Positions 1 to 5,859 of a stretch of 6,523 nt of DNA are shown here, one piece after another. Source of the DNA: Betaproteobacteria bacterium (GTDB lineage: Bacteria; Pseudomonadota; Gammaproteobacteria; Burkholderiales; SG8-41); contig JAIOOZ010000276.1 in the NCBI GenBank assembly GCA_021414185.1, forward strand, positions 1 to 6,523, given 5' to 3'. Below the pieces are notes generated by a model that saw only the letters and a list, made by a program, of their open reading frames with translations, had not been told where the DNA came from and did no database searches. The position numbers and the translations under genes were made by a program. Within the stretch, counting starts at the first letter, position 1; the number at the start of each line of letters is the position of its first letter.

Positions 1-1515
1 GTCCTGTTGCTTGAAGCAGGGCCGCGCGACAGCTCGCTGTGGATCCACCTGCCGATCGGCTATGCCAAGACCATGTTTCACCCGGTCTATAACTGGGGCT
101 TTTCCACCGAGCCGGAGCCCGCCATGAACAACCGCCAGGTTTACTGGCCGCGCGGCCGCGGGCTCGGCGGCTCCAGCTCGATCAACGGGCTGATTTACGT
201 TCGCGGCCAGCACCAGGATTACGACCGTTGGGCGGAGCTCGGCAACGCCGGCTGGAGTTGGCAGGACGTATTGCCGTATTTCATCAAGTGTGAAGGCAAC
301 TCGCGCGGTGCGAGCGAATTTCACGGCGGCGACGGGCCGCTCGCGTGTTCCGACATCGGTGAGACGCATCCGCTGATGGACGCAATCATCAATGGCGCCG
401 GCGAACTGGGCTTGCCGCGCAACGACGACTTCAACGGCGCGCAACAGGAAGGCGTCGGTTATTACCAGTTATTCACGCGCAACGGCTGGCGCTGTTCGAC
501 CGCGGTCGGGTATCTCAAGCCCGCCCGCAAGCACGCCAATTTGCGCATTGAAACCGAGGCGCGGGCGACCGCACTTATGATGGAAGGCAAGCGTGCGGTC
601 GGTGTGCGCTATCTACAGCACGGTGTTGAACGTGAAGCGCGCGCGGGGCGCGAAGTGGTGTTGGCGGCGGGCGCACTGCAAAGTCCGCAGCTGCTGCAGT
701 TGTCCGGCCTCGGACGGGCGTCGTTTTTGCAGGAGCACGGTATATCCGTGGTGCACGATTTGCCGGGCGTCGGCGAGAACCTGCAGGACCATCTGCAGGC
801 GCGCGTCATGTACAAGGTGAAGCAGCCGATCACCATCAACGACGATCTGCGCAGTGTGTGGGGCCGCGCGAAAATGGGCTGGAATTGGCTCGCGCACCGC
901 ACGGGCCCGCTCGCCATCGGCATCAATTACGGCGGCATGTTCGCGCGCGCGCTGCCGCAGGCGGCGACCCCCGATATCCAGTTTCACTTTGCTGCGCTGT
1001 CGGCCGAAATGGCGGGCGCCAAGACCCATCCGTGGCCGGGCTGCACGTTTTCGATGTGCCAGTTGCGGCCCACGTCGCGCGGCACGGTGATGATCAAGTC
1101 GCGCGATCCGCTGGCGGCGCCGGCCATGCGGCCGAATTATCTGTCGACCGAAATCGATTGCCGCACCATGATCGAAGGCGTGAAGGTCGCGCGCAAGCTG
1201 GCGCGCACGCGCGCGCTCGCCGCATTGATCGGCGATGAATACCGGCCCGGCGACAGCGTGCAAAGCGACGACGAGGTGCTCGAGTTCGTGCGCGGCTACG
1301 GCGCGACCATCTTCCATCCGGTCGGCACCTGCAAGATGGGTGCCGACGCGCAGTCGGTGGTGGACACCCGTCTCAAGGTGCACGGCGTGGCGGGACTGCG
1401 CGTGGTCGACGCTTCCATCATGCCGACGCTGGTGTCGGGCAACACCAACGCGCCGGTCGTGATGATCGCGGAAAAAGCTGCTGACATGATTTTAGAGGAC
1501 GCTGCGCGCGGTTAA
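1..1515 (+). CDS. GMC-family FAD-dependent alcohol/choline-type dehydrogenase, N-terminus cut by window edge
   Basis: Flavoprotein of the glucose-methanol-choline oxidoreductase family, which oxidises a primary alcohol to an aldehyde with FAD as cofactor. The frame is open from base 1, and the first residues (VLLLEAG) match the end of the second Rossmann strand, whose Glu binds the ADP ribose of FAD. About 30 residues carrying the GxGxxG loop are therefore missing upstream, and the TTG at 7 is not a real start. GMC signature 1 (GRGLGGSSSIN) is at 154-186, signature 2 (GALQSPQLLQLSGLG) at 670-714, and the FAD-domain motif GVGENLQDH at 766-792. The active-site His is in HPVGTCKMG (codon 1315-1317), and its usual partner is the Asn of NTNAP (codon 1447-1449). 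The 504 visible residues plus the missing part give the normal family length of about 530-550. No membrane segment is visible. Substrate cannot be read from sequence: choline, aliphatic alcohols, polyethylene glycol and isethionate are all known for relatives. Nearby xsc makes isethionate worth considering. Confidence 0.93.
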   Translation, partial: VLLLEAGPRDSSLWIHLPIGYAKTMFHPVYNWGFSTEPEPAMNNRQVYWPRGRGLGGSSSINGLIYVRGQHQDYDRWAELGNAGWSWQDVLPYFIKCEGNSRGASEFHGGDGPLACSDIGETHPLMDAIINGAGELGLPRNDDFNGAQQEGVGYYQLFTRNGWRCSTAVGYLKPARKHANLRIETEARATALMMEGKRAVGVRYLQHGVEREARAGREVVLAAGALQSPQLLQLSGLGRASFLQEHGISVVHDLPGVGENLQDHLQARVMYKVKQPITINDDLRSVWGRAKMGWNWLAHRTGPLAIGINYGGMFARALPQAATPDIQFHFAALSAEMAGAKTHPWPGCTFSMCQLRPTSRGTVMIKSRDPLAAPAMRPNYLSTEIDCRTMIEGVKVARKLARTRALAALIGDEYRPGDSVQSDDEVLEFVRGYGATIFHPVGTCKMGADAQSVVDTRLKVHGVAGLRVVDASIMPTLVSGNTNAPVVMIAEKAADMILEDAARG

Positions 1516-1518
1516 TTG

Positions 1519-1538
1519 CGTCATGATTTGTCATGACG
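1519..1538. repeat. Perfect 8-bp inverted repeat with 4-base loop (operator or hairpin)
   Basis: The arms CGTCATGA (1519-1526) and TCATGACG (1531-1538) are exact reverse complements separated by TTTG. It begins four bases after the GMC stop codon. No T-run follows the right arm (the next bases are TTGGGA), so a classical intrinsic terminator is unlikely, although an RNA hairpin could still protect the 3' end. Because TCATGA is itself palindromic, the element is also a direct repeat of GTCATGA with a 10-base period, about one helical turn. It overlaps the -35 box of the candidate promoter for the next gene, which suits a repressor or activator site. Its function is inferred. Confidence 0.55.
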
Positions 1539-1556
1539 TTGGGATTGCACTACGAT
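1528..1556 (+). promoter_or_regulatory. Candidate sigma-70 promoter for the 1609-4648 gene run
   Basis: TTGTCA (1528-1533) matches five of six bases of the -35 consensus. TACGAT (1551-1556) matches four of six of the -10 consensus. The spacing is the optimal 17 bases. Transcription would start near 1563 and give a leader of roughly 45 bases before the ATG at 1609. The -35 box lies inside the right half of the 1519-1538 inverted repeat. This is pattern matching only, and promoters in GC-rich genomes are often missed or over-called. Confidence 0.45.
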
Positions 1557-1595
1557 GGGCCAGTCGCCGGTCACGCGCATTCCCACCACCATAAC

Positions 1596-1601
1596 GAGGA
1601 G
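1596..1601 (+). promoter_or_regulatory. Ribosome binding site that fixes the start at 1609
   Basis: GAGGAG lies seven bases before the ATG at 1609. The in-frame ATG further upstream at 1555 has no comparable site and falls in the -10 region of the candidate promoter, so 1609 is chosen. Confidence 0.75.
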
Positions 1602-1608
1602 AGCCGCC

Positions 1609-2391
1609 ATGAGTGAACCGAACCCGTACCAGCCCGCCCAGCCCCCCGCCGTACCCGCCGCGCCGGAAGTCGTTTTTTCCTCCACCGGGCGCGCGGTCGA
1701 TGCCGGCCGCGGCTGGGAATGGATCGCAGAAGGTTTCGCGTTGTTCAAAAAGCAGCCCGGCATCTGGATCCTGATCCTGATCGCATTTGTCGCATGCTCG
1801 ATCGTCGTCGCCTTCATTCCCTTGATCGGCTCGCTGGCCAACGTGCTGCTGATGCAGGTGTTCATGGGCGGACTGATGCTGGGCGCCCGCGCGCTCGACC
1901 ACGGTGAAGAACTCGAAATCGGGCACTTGTTTGCCGGGTTCTCGCGCAATACCGGCGATCTCGTGGTGCTGGGCGTGCTTGCACTGGTGGGCTGGATAAT
2001 CGCGTTCATACCGGCGATCGTCATCATGGGCGGTGGCGCCTTCATGGCAATGATATTCGGCGGCAGCAGTGCGGTGGCGGGTGCCGGCGCGCTGGGATTG
2101 TCTTTCGTGCTGGCCATGCTTGTATCGCTCGCGCTGGCTTTGCCACTCTATATGGCGCTGTGGTTTGCGCCGTCGCTGATCGTCTTCAACAACCTGAAGC
2201 CGGTCGAAGCCATGAAGGTAAGTTTCTTCGGGTGCCTGAAGAACATCGTACCGTTCCTGCTCTACGGTGTCGTCATGATGGTGCTGTGCGTGGTGGCGGC
2301 AATACCGGTCATGCTGGGCTACCTCGTACTCGGACCGGTGATCATCGCATCCATATACAGCGGCTATCGGGATATCTTTACTGCGGACTAG
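1609..2391 (+). CDS. BPSS1780-like multi-pass inner-membrane protein
   Basis: A 260-residue integral membrane protein of unknown function. The start is ATG 1609, with a strong GAGGAG site. The first 25 residues are a Pro/Ala-rich cytoplasmic-looking tail. They are followed by GRAVDAGRGWEWIAEGFALF (residues 27-46) and KKQPGIWI, a pattern I recognise from BPSS1780 family proteins of Betaproteobacteria. Hydrophobic segments lie at about residues 51-72, 74-93, 116-150 (probably one or two helices around a Gly-rich turn), 162-186, 211-232 and 234-252, so about six membrane spans. A conserved-looking loop GARALDHGEELEIGHLF (92-108) follows the second span. No enzymatic motif and no cleavable signal peptide are visible. 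It is the first gene of a likely operon, with the next start only 14 bases after its stop. The family name is from memory of the N-terminal pattern; the membrane topology is directly visible. Confidence 0.82.
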   Translation: MSEPNPYQPAQPPAVPAAPEVVFSSTGRAVDAGRGWEWIAEGFALFKKQPGIWILILIAFVACSIVVAFIPLIGSLANVLLMQVFMGGLMLGARALDHGEELEIGHLFAGFSRNTGDLVVLGVLALVGWIIAFIPAIVIMGGGAFMAMIFGGSSAVAGAGALGLSFVLAMLVSLALALPLYMALWFAPSLIVFNNLKPVEAMKVSFFGCLKNIVPFLLYGVVMMVLCVVAAIPVMLGYLVLGPVIIASIYSGYRDIFTAD

Positions 2392-2395
2392 AGCC

Positions 2396-2400
2396 GGAGA
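2396..2400 (+). promoter_or_regulatory. Ribosome binding site for the iron-type dehydrogenase
   Basis: GGAGA lies five bases before the ATG at 2406, in the 14-base gap after the preceding stop codon. It supports 2406 as the start rather than in-frame upstream codons such as the one at 2160, which would overlap the membrane-protein gene by over 200 bases. Confidence 0.7.
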
Positions 2401-2405
2401 ATTTC

Positions 2406-3716
2406 ATGGGTTGTTGTCATCAATATTTCACGCAGACCGCCGGCGGCGACAGCGCATTCACCATAGATGCATCGACGCTGACGTTCGGCGCTGGTTGTCT
2501 CAACGAGGCGGGCGACCAGGCGCGCGCTCTGGGCATGAAGCGGGTCGGCATTTACACCGACCAGGGTGTACGGAAACTGCCGCCGCTGGAAACAGTGACG
2601 CGTGCGCTCAAGGCCGCGGGCATCGACTTCGCGATTTACGATGAAGTGAGAGTCGAGCCGACCGACGAGTCGTTCAAGGCGGCGGCGCGCTTCGCGGTGG
2701 AAGGCAAGTTCGACGGTTTTTTTTCGGTCGGCGGCGGATCGGTGATGGATACATGCAAGGCGGCGAACCTCTATTCGACTTATCCCGCCGATCTCCTGAC
2801 TTACGTGAATGCGCCGGTCGGCGGCGGCCAGCCGGTACCCGGTCCGCTGAAGCCGCATATCGCATGTCCGACGACTTCGGGCACGGGCTCGGAGGCGACC
2901 GGCATCGCCATTTTCGATTTGCTCGCCATGAAAGCGAAGACCGGCATTCAATCCCGCCTGTTGAAGCCGACCACCGGGCTTATCGATCCGGAAGTGACGC
3001 GCACGCTGCCATCCACTATCGTCGCCTCGACCGGCTTCGATGCCATGTCGCACGCGCTTGAAACGCTGACCGATATATCGTATGCACGCCGCATGCGGCC
3101 CGCCGGGTCGAGCGTGCGCCCGCCGTCGCAGGGCGCGAACCCGTTCAGCGACATGGTCGCGTTCGAAGCGCTGGGTCTCGTCGGCAAGTACCTGGTGCGC
3201 GCGGTGAACGATCCAAGCGACACCGAAGCGCGCGCTGAAATGATGTACGCGGGGACTCTCGCGGGCATCGCGTTCGGCAACGCCGGCTGCCATTTACCGC
3301 ACGGCATGTCGTACGCGGTATCGGGGCTGGTGCGTGAATATCGCGCGCCGCATTATCCGCAGGGCGATCCGTTCGTGCCGCATGGCATGTCAGTGGTGCT
3401 CAACGCGCCGTCGGTCTATCGCTATACTGCGGTGGCGTGTCCCGACCGCCATCTCGACGCAGCGCACCGCCTCGGCGCCGACATGCGGGGTGCTACGCCC
3501 GCCGACGCCGGCGAAGTGCTGGCCGGGCAAATCATCAAGTTCATGAAGGCGACGAAATTTCCCGGCGGCTTGAGCTCGATCGGTTTTTCCGAGCGCGACG
3601 TCGATGCGCTGGTCGAAGGCACGTGGCCGCAGCAGCGTGTGATCAAAAACGCGCCGCGCGAAGTCAGCCGCGACGATCTGCGCGAACTGTTCCGCGGCGC
3701 CATGGCTTACTGGTAA
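2406..3716 (+). CDS. Iron-type alcohol dehydrogenase, hydroxyacid-oxoacid transhydrogenase (HOT/ADHFE1)-like
   Basis: A 436-residue group III (metal-dependent) alcohol dehydrogenase. Residues 27-195 form the nucleotide-binding half, with GGGSVMD (109-115) contacting the dinucleotide and the family motif PTTSGTGSE at 155-163. The metal ligands align with those of FucO: Asp212 and His216 in FDAMSHALE, His299 in PHGMSY, and His326 in VPHGMS. All four are present, so it looks catalytically intact. A segment at about 224-249 (YARRMRP...GANPFSD), plus GNAGCHLPHGMSYAVSGLV, resembles the human ADHFE1/HOT subgroup rather than short bacterial alcohol dehydrogenases. HOT enzymes pass hydride from 4-hydroxybutyrate to 2-oxoglutarate through tightly bound NAD, giving succinate semialdehyde and D-2-hydroxyglutarate. 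The true substrate here is not shown; sulfoacetaldehyde reductases such as SarD and TauF are also iron-type dehydrogenases, so a sulfonate role is possible but less favoured. It is the middle gene of a tight three-gene run. Confidence 0.9.
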   Translation: MGCCHQYFTQTAGGDSAFTIDASTLTFGAGCLNEAGDQARALGMKRVGIYTDQGVRKLPPLETVTRALKAAGIDFAIYDEVRVEPTDESFKAAARFAVEGKFDGFFSVGGGSVMDTCKAANLYSTYPADLLTYVNAPVGGGQPVPGPLKPHIACPTTSGTGSEATGIAIFDLLAMKAKTGIQSRLLKPTTGLIDPEVTRTLPSTIVASTGFDAMSHALETLTDISYARRMRPAGSSVRPPSQGANPFSDMVAFEALGLVGKYLVRAVNDPSDTEARAEMMYAGTLAGIAFGNAGCHLPHGMSYAVSGLVREYRAPHYPQGDPFVPHGMSVVLNAPSVYRYTAVACPDRHLDAAHRLGADMRGATPADAGEVLAGQIIKFMKATKFPGGLSSIGFSERDVDALVEGTWPQQRVIKNAPREVSRDDLRELFRGAMAYW

Positions 3717-3724
3717 CACCGTAC

Positions 3725-4648
3725 TTGCGCCGTTCGCCGTATTTCCCTTACCTGCTGTTGGCGGTTGCCGTGCTGTTTTGGGCCGGCAACTGGGTGATCG
3801 CGCGCGCGCTGCGCTTTGACGCGCCGCCGGTCGCGCTGGCGTTCTGGCGCTGGTTGACCGCGCTCATCATCCTGTCGCCGTTCGCGTACACGCACCTGCG
3901 CCGGCAATGGCAGCTCATCGCGGGCTCGTGGCGCGTGCTGTGCCTGCTCGGCCTGCTGGCCACGGTGTTTCAGCACATCCCGGTTTACATCGGGTTGAGC
4001 CAGACGACCGCGACCAACAGCGCATTGCTCAATTCGGTAACGCCGGTACTGATATTCATGTTGTCGCACGTGCTGGTCGGCGAACGCCTGTCCATCCCGC
4101 AGGCACTGGGCGTGATCATTTCGTTGAGCGGCGTGGTGGTGATTCTCACCGGGGGTGATCCGATGGTGCTGGCGACGCTGCAGCTCAACCGCGGCGATTT
4201 GTGGGTATTGCTGGCGACACTGGCGTGGGCCATTTACACCGTGTGCCTGCGCTGGCGGCCGGCGGAACTCAATCAGCTCGCCATGCTGTGGGTGATTTCG
4301 GCGGCGGGCGTGTGCGCGATGGTGCCGTTGTACGCGTGGGAAATCGCGTCGGGCCGCACGCTCAATCCCACCATGCCGGTCGTGGCCGCCATCGCCTACA
4401 TCGGCGCGTTCTCTACAGTCGTCGCCTACGTGTTCTGGAACCGCGCGGTGCAGCAGGTCGGGCCCAGCCGCGCCGGGCCGTTCATGTATTTGATGCTCGT
4501 CTACACGCCGCTCCTGGCCATCGTGTTTCTGGGCGAACGCTTATACCTTTACCACCTGGTCGGCTGCGTGTTGATCCTGGGCGGCATCGCCCTGACAGCG
4601 CGCGGCGATGCGCGCTCGGCAAGTGTTGAAGGACCGCCCGCCGCATAA
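3725..4648 (+). CDS. EamA/DMT-superfamily transporter (ten membrane helices)
   Basis: A 307-residue inner-membrane permease of the drug/metabolite transporter superfamily with two EamA repeats. Hydrophobic helices lie at about residues 8-28, 36-56, 70-88, 97-116, 124-142, 158-174, 185-205, 218-238, 249-269 and 273-291. Family hallmarks are the first-helix FWAGNWVIAR (18-27), FWRW (40-43), TTATNSALLNSVTPV (94-108) followed by GERLS (119-123) at the end of repeat one, and the matching SRAGPFMYLMLVYTPLLA (248-265) and GERLYLYHLVG (270-280) in repeat two. The start is uncertain because no ATG or GTG lies at the right place. TTG 3725, eight bases after the preceding stop, gives a normal short N-terminus before helix one but has no clear Shine-Dalgarno. 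CTG 3710, overlapping the previous stop, is the alternative. Either would rely on translational coupling to the dehydrogenase. The transported solute is unknown; relatives export amino acids or metabolites. Confidence 0.88.
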   Translation: MRRSPYFPYLLLAVAVLFWAGNWVIARALRFDAPPVALAFWRWLTALIILSPFAYTHLRRQWQLIAGSWRVLCLLGLLATVFQHIPVYIGLSQTTATNSALLNSVTPVLIFMLSHVLVGERLSIPQALGVIISLSGVVVILTGGDPMVLATLQLNRGDLWVLLATLAWAIYTVCLRWRPAELNQLAMLWVISAAGVCAMVPLYAWEIASGRTLNPTMPVVAAIAYIGAFSTVVAYVFWNRAVQQVGPSRAGPFMYLMLVYTPLLAIVFLGERLYLYHLVGCVLILGGIALTARGDARSASVEGPPAA

Positions 4649-4677
4649 GGTGTCAGCCGAAAGAAACGTTCGGCACC
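4649..4677 (+). terminator. Bulged hairpin after the transporter gene, weak terminator candidate
   Basis: GGTG (4649-4652) and CCGAA (4657-4661) pair with TTCGG (4669-4673) and CACC (4674-4677). This makes a nine-pair stem interrupted by a four-base bulge (TCAG) on the left arm, with loop AGAAACG. It starts immediately after the stop codon. No T-run follows, so it is not a textbook intrinsic terminator; it may be a degenerate one or a 3'-end stabilising structure. Confidence 0.35.
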
Positions 4678-4704
4678 CAGGCGAATAGCCGCACCGCAGT
4701 AAAA

Positions 4705-4718
4705 TGTAAGCGCTTCCA
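4705..4718. promoter_or_regulatory. LacI/GalR-type operator-like palindrome upstream of xsc
   Basis: TGTAAGCGCTTCCA is a 14-base palindrome with a central CG and only one mismatched base pair (positions 3 and 12). It fits the TGNAANCGNWNNCA pattern typical of LacI/GalR-family regulator sites. It overlaps the -35 region of the weak candidate xsc promoter, a usual place for a repressor. No regulator gene is in the window, so the binding protein is unknown. The assignment is by pattern alone. Confidence 0.4.
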
Positions 4719-4742
4719 AAATCGCTGTTGCCGCGCTAAACT
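4714..4742 (+). promoter_or_regulatory. Weak candidate sigma-70 promoter for xsc
   Basis: TTCCAA (4714-4719) and TAAACT (4737-4742) are 17 bases apart. The -35 box is poor (three of six consensus bases) and the -10 is fair (four of six). A poor -35 could mean activator dependence. Transcription would begin near 4749, leaving a leader of about 37 bases. The 137-base gap and the separate operator-like site suggest that xsc is transcribed separately from the genes before it. Confidence 0.27.
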
Positions 4743-4774
4743 GCGCCCCTCTTACTCACGTTTAATTTTGTCGC

Positions 4775-4780
4775 GAGGAG
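4775..4780 (+). promoter_or_regulatory. Ribosome binding site that fixes the xsc start at 4786
   Basis: GAGGAG lies five bases before ATG 4786. The in-frame TTG at 4768 lies upstream of this site and would add six residues without its own ribosome binding site, so 4786 is preferred. ATG 4795 is a less well spaced alternative. Confidence 0.75.
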
Positions 4781-4785
4781 TCTCA

Positions 4786-5859
4786 ATGAACACCATGACC
4801 GAAGTCAAAAATCTCGCCGCCGCCGCCGGCAAAGTGCGCATGACGCCGTCCGAAGCGTTTGTCGAAACGCTGGTTGCGCAGGGCGTCAAGGACACGTTCG
4901 GCATCGTCGGCTCCGCTTATATGGATGCGCACGATCTGTTTCCGCTCGCCGGCATCCGCTTCATTTCGGTCGCGCACGAGCAGAACGCGGCGCACATGGC
5001 CGACGGCTACTCGCGCGTCACCGGCAAGCATGGCGTGTGTATCGCGCAGAACGGCCCCGGCATCACCAACTTCGTCACCGGCATCGCGGCGGCCTACTGG
5101 GCGCATTCGCCGGTCGTCTGCATCACGCCTGAATCAGGCAGCCTGACGATGGGTCTCGGTGGCTTCCAGGAAACCGAGCAGATGCCGATTTTTTCGAAGA
5201 TCACGAAATGGCAGGTGCATGTGAATTCACCGACGCGCATGGCCGAACTCATGCACCGCGCGTTCACCATCGCGATGCACGAACGCGGCCCGGTGCAGAT
5301 CAACATCCCGCGCGATTACTACTACGGCGAAGCGGACTATGAAATTCAGGCGCCGCAAAAAATCGAGCGCGGCGCCGGCGGGCCCGAGTCGCTGAACGAA
5401 GCTGCGCGGCTGCTGGCCAAAGCCAAGTTCCCGGTCATTTTGTCCGGCGGCGGTGTCGTGATGGCGAACGGCATCAAGGATTGCGTGGCGCTGGCCGAAT
5501 ACCTGACCGCCCCGGTGGTCAACAGCTATCTGCACAACGATTCGTTCCCGGCGAGCCACGCGTTGTCGTGCGGCCCGCTCGGCTATCAGGGAGGCCGCGA
5601 TGAAACTCATTTCGCGCGCCGACGTTGTGCTGGCCCTCGGCTCGCGGCTCGGACCTTTCGGCACGCTGCCGCAGCACGGTATGGAGTACTGGCCGAAGAA
5701 CGCCAAGATCATCCAGATCGATTCCGATCCGCGCATGCTGGGTCTGGTGAAAAAAGTGTCGATCGGGATTTGCGGCGACGCGAAGCTGGCGGCGCGCGAA
5801 CTGCTGCAGCGCCTGCAGGCATTTGGCAAGATGCCGCCGAACAAGGCGCGTCTGGGTGA
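4786..5859 (+). CDS. xsc: Sulfoacetaldehyde acetyltransferase Xsc, N-terminal part (reading frame broken near 5590)
   Basis: Xsc (EC 2.3.3.15) is a cytoplasmic thiamine-diphosphate enzyme converting sulfoacetaldehyde and phosphate to acetyl phosphate and sulfite. Residues 1-269 (to base 5592) are genuine Xsc sequence. MTPSEAFVETLVAQGV (19-34) opens the pyrimidine-binding domain, and Glu65 in AHEQNAAHMADGY is the glutamate that activates the cofactor. The stretches QNGPGITN (88-95), AYWAHSPVV (103-111) and GLGGFQETEQMP (123-134) follow, then NIPRDYYYGE (173-182), all characteristic of Xsc rather than acetolactate synthase. The central domain begins near residue 200. After GYQG (266-269) the frame shifts. 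The remaining codons to the TGA at 5857-5859 encode unrelated Arg/Ala-rich sequence, while the true continuation lies one frame over from 5594. As written, this product would lack the diphosphate-binding domain and be inactive alone. The start is supported by GAGGAG at 4775-4780. Confidence 0.88.
   Translation: MNTMTEVKNLAAAAGKVRMTPSEAFVETLVAQGVKDTFGIVGSAYMDAHDLFPLAGIRFISVAHEQNAAHMADGYSRVTGKHGVCIAQNGPGITNFVTGIAAAYWAHSPVVCITPESGSLTMGLGGFQETEQMPIFSKITKWQVHVNSPTRMAELMHRAFTIAMHERGPVQINIPRDYYYGEADYEIQAPQKIERGAGGPESLNEAARLLAKAKFPVILSGGGVVMANGIKDCVALAEYLTAPVVNSYLHNDSFPASHALSCGPLGYQGGRDETHFARRRCAGPRLAARTFRHAAAARYGVLAEERQDHPDRFRSAHAGSGEKSVDRDLRRREAGGARTAAAPAGIWQDAAEQGASG
5587..5602 (+). other. Frameshift point in xsc, with internal Shine-Dalgarno and ATG
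   Basis: Frame 1 encodes GYQG up to 5592, and Xsc homology resumes with AAMKLISRADVVLALG in frame 2 from 5594. One base must be skipped to join them. I recall homologues as having GYQGSKAAM here, two residues more than are present. A net five-base deletion would explain this as well as a one-base insertion. AGGGAGG (5588-5594) is a strong Shine-Dalgarno-like sequence, and ATG 5600-5602 lies five bases after it in the new frame. Confidence 0.85.

Noticed and set aside
613..1383. Antisense open frame of 256 codons opposite the GMC dehydrogenase
   Set aside because: Shadow of a well-supported GMC gene, with low-complexity Arg/Ala/His composition.
1519..1538. Intrinsic terminator for the GMC gene
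   Set aside because: The stem is perfect but moderate in GC, and it is followed by TTGGGA rather than a T-run; overlap with a -35 box fits an operator better.
1521..2117. Antisense open frame over the promoter region and membrane-protein gene
   Set aside because: The Pro/Ser/Thr/Ala-rich translation mirrors the hydrophobic sense codons. There is no independent start signal.
2160..2405. Upstream extension of the iron-type dehydrogenase frame
   Set aside because: It would overlap the membrane-protein gene by over 200 bases. The extra residues do not resemble the family, and a good ribosome binding site precedes ATG 2406.
2388..3293. Antisense open frame of 301 codons opposite the iron-type dehydrogenase
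   Set aside because: The opposite strand encodes a clear dehydrogenase with all metal ligands. The antisense product is Arg/His-rich with no recognisable motif and no ribosome binding site that I can see.
3437..3724. Upstream extension of the transporter frame to GTG 3437
   Set aside because: The extra 96 residues are Arg-rich shadow translation of the dehydrogenase gene, and DMT permeases begin directly with helix one.
4761..4766. TTTAAT as a -10 box for xsc
   Set aside because: Five of six consensus bases match, but there is no -35 at 16-18 bases, and transcription would start on top of the ribosome binding site.
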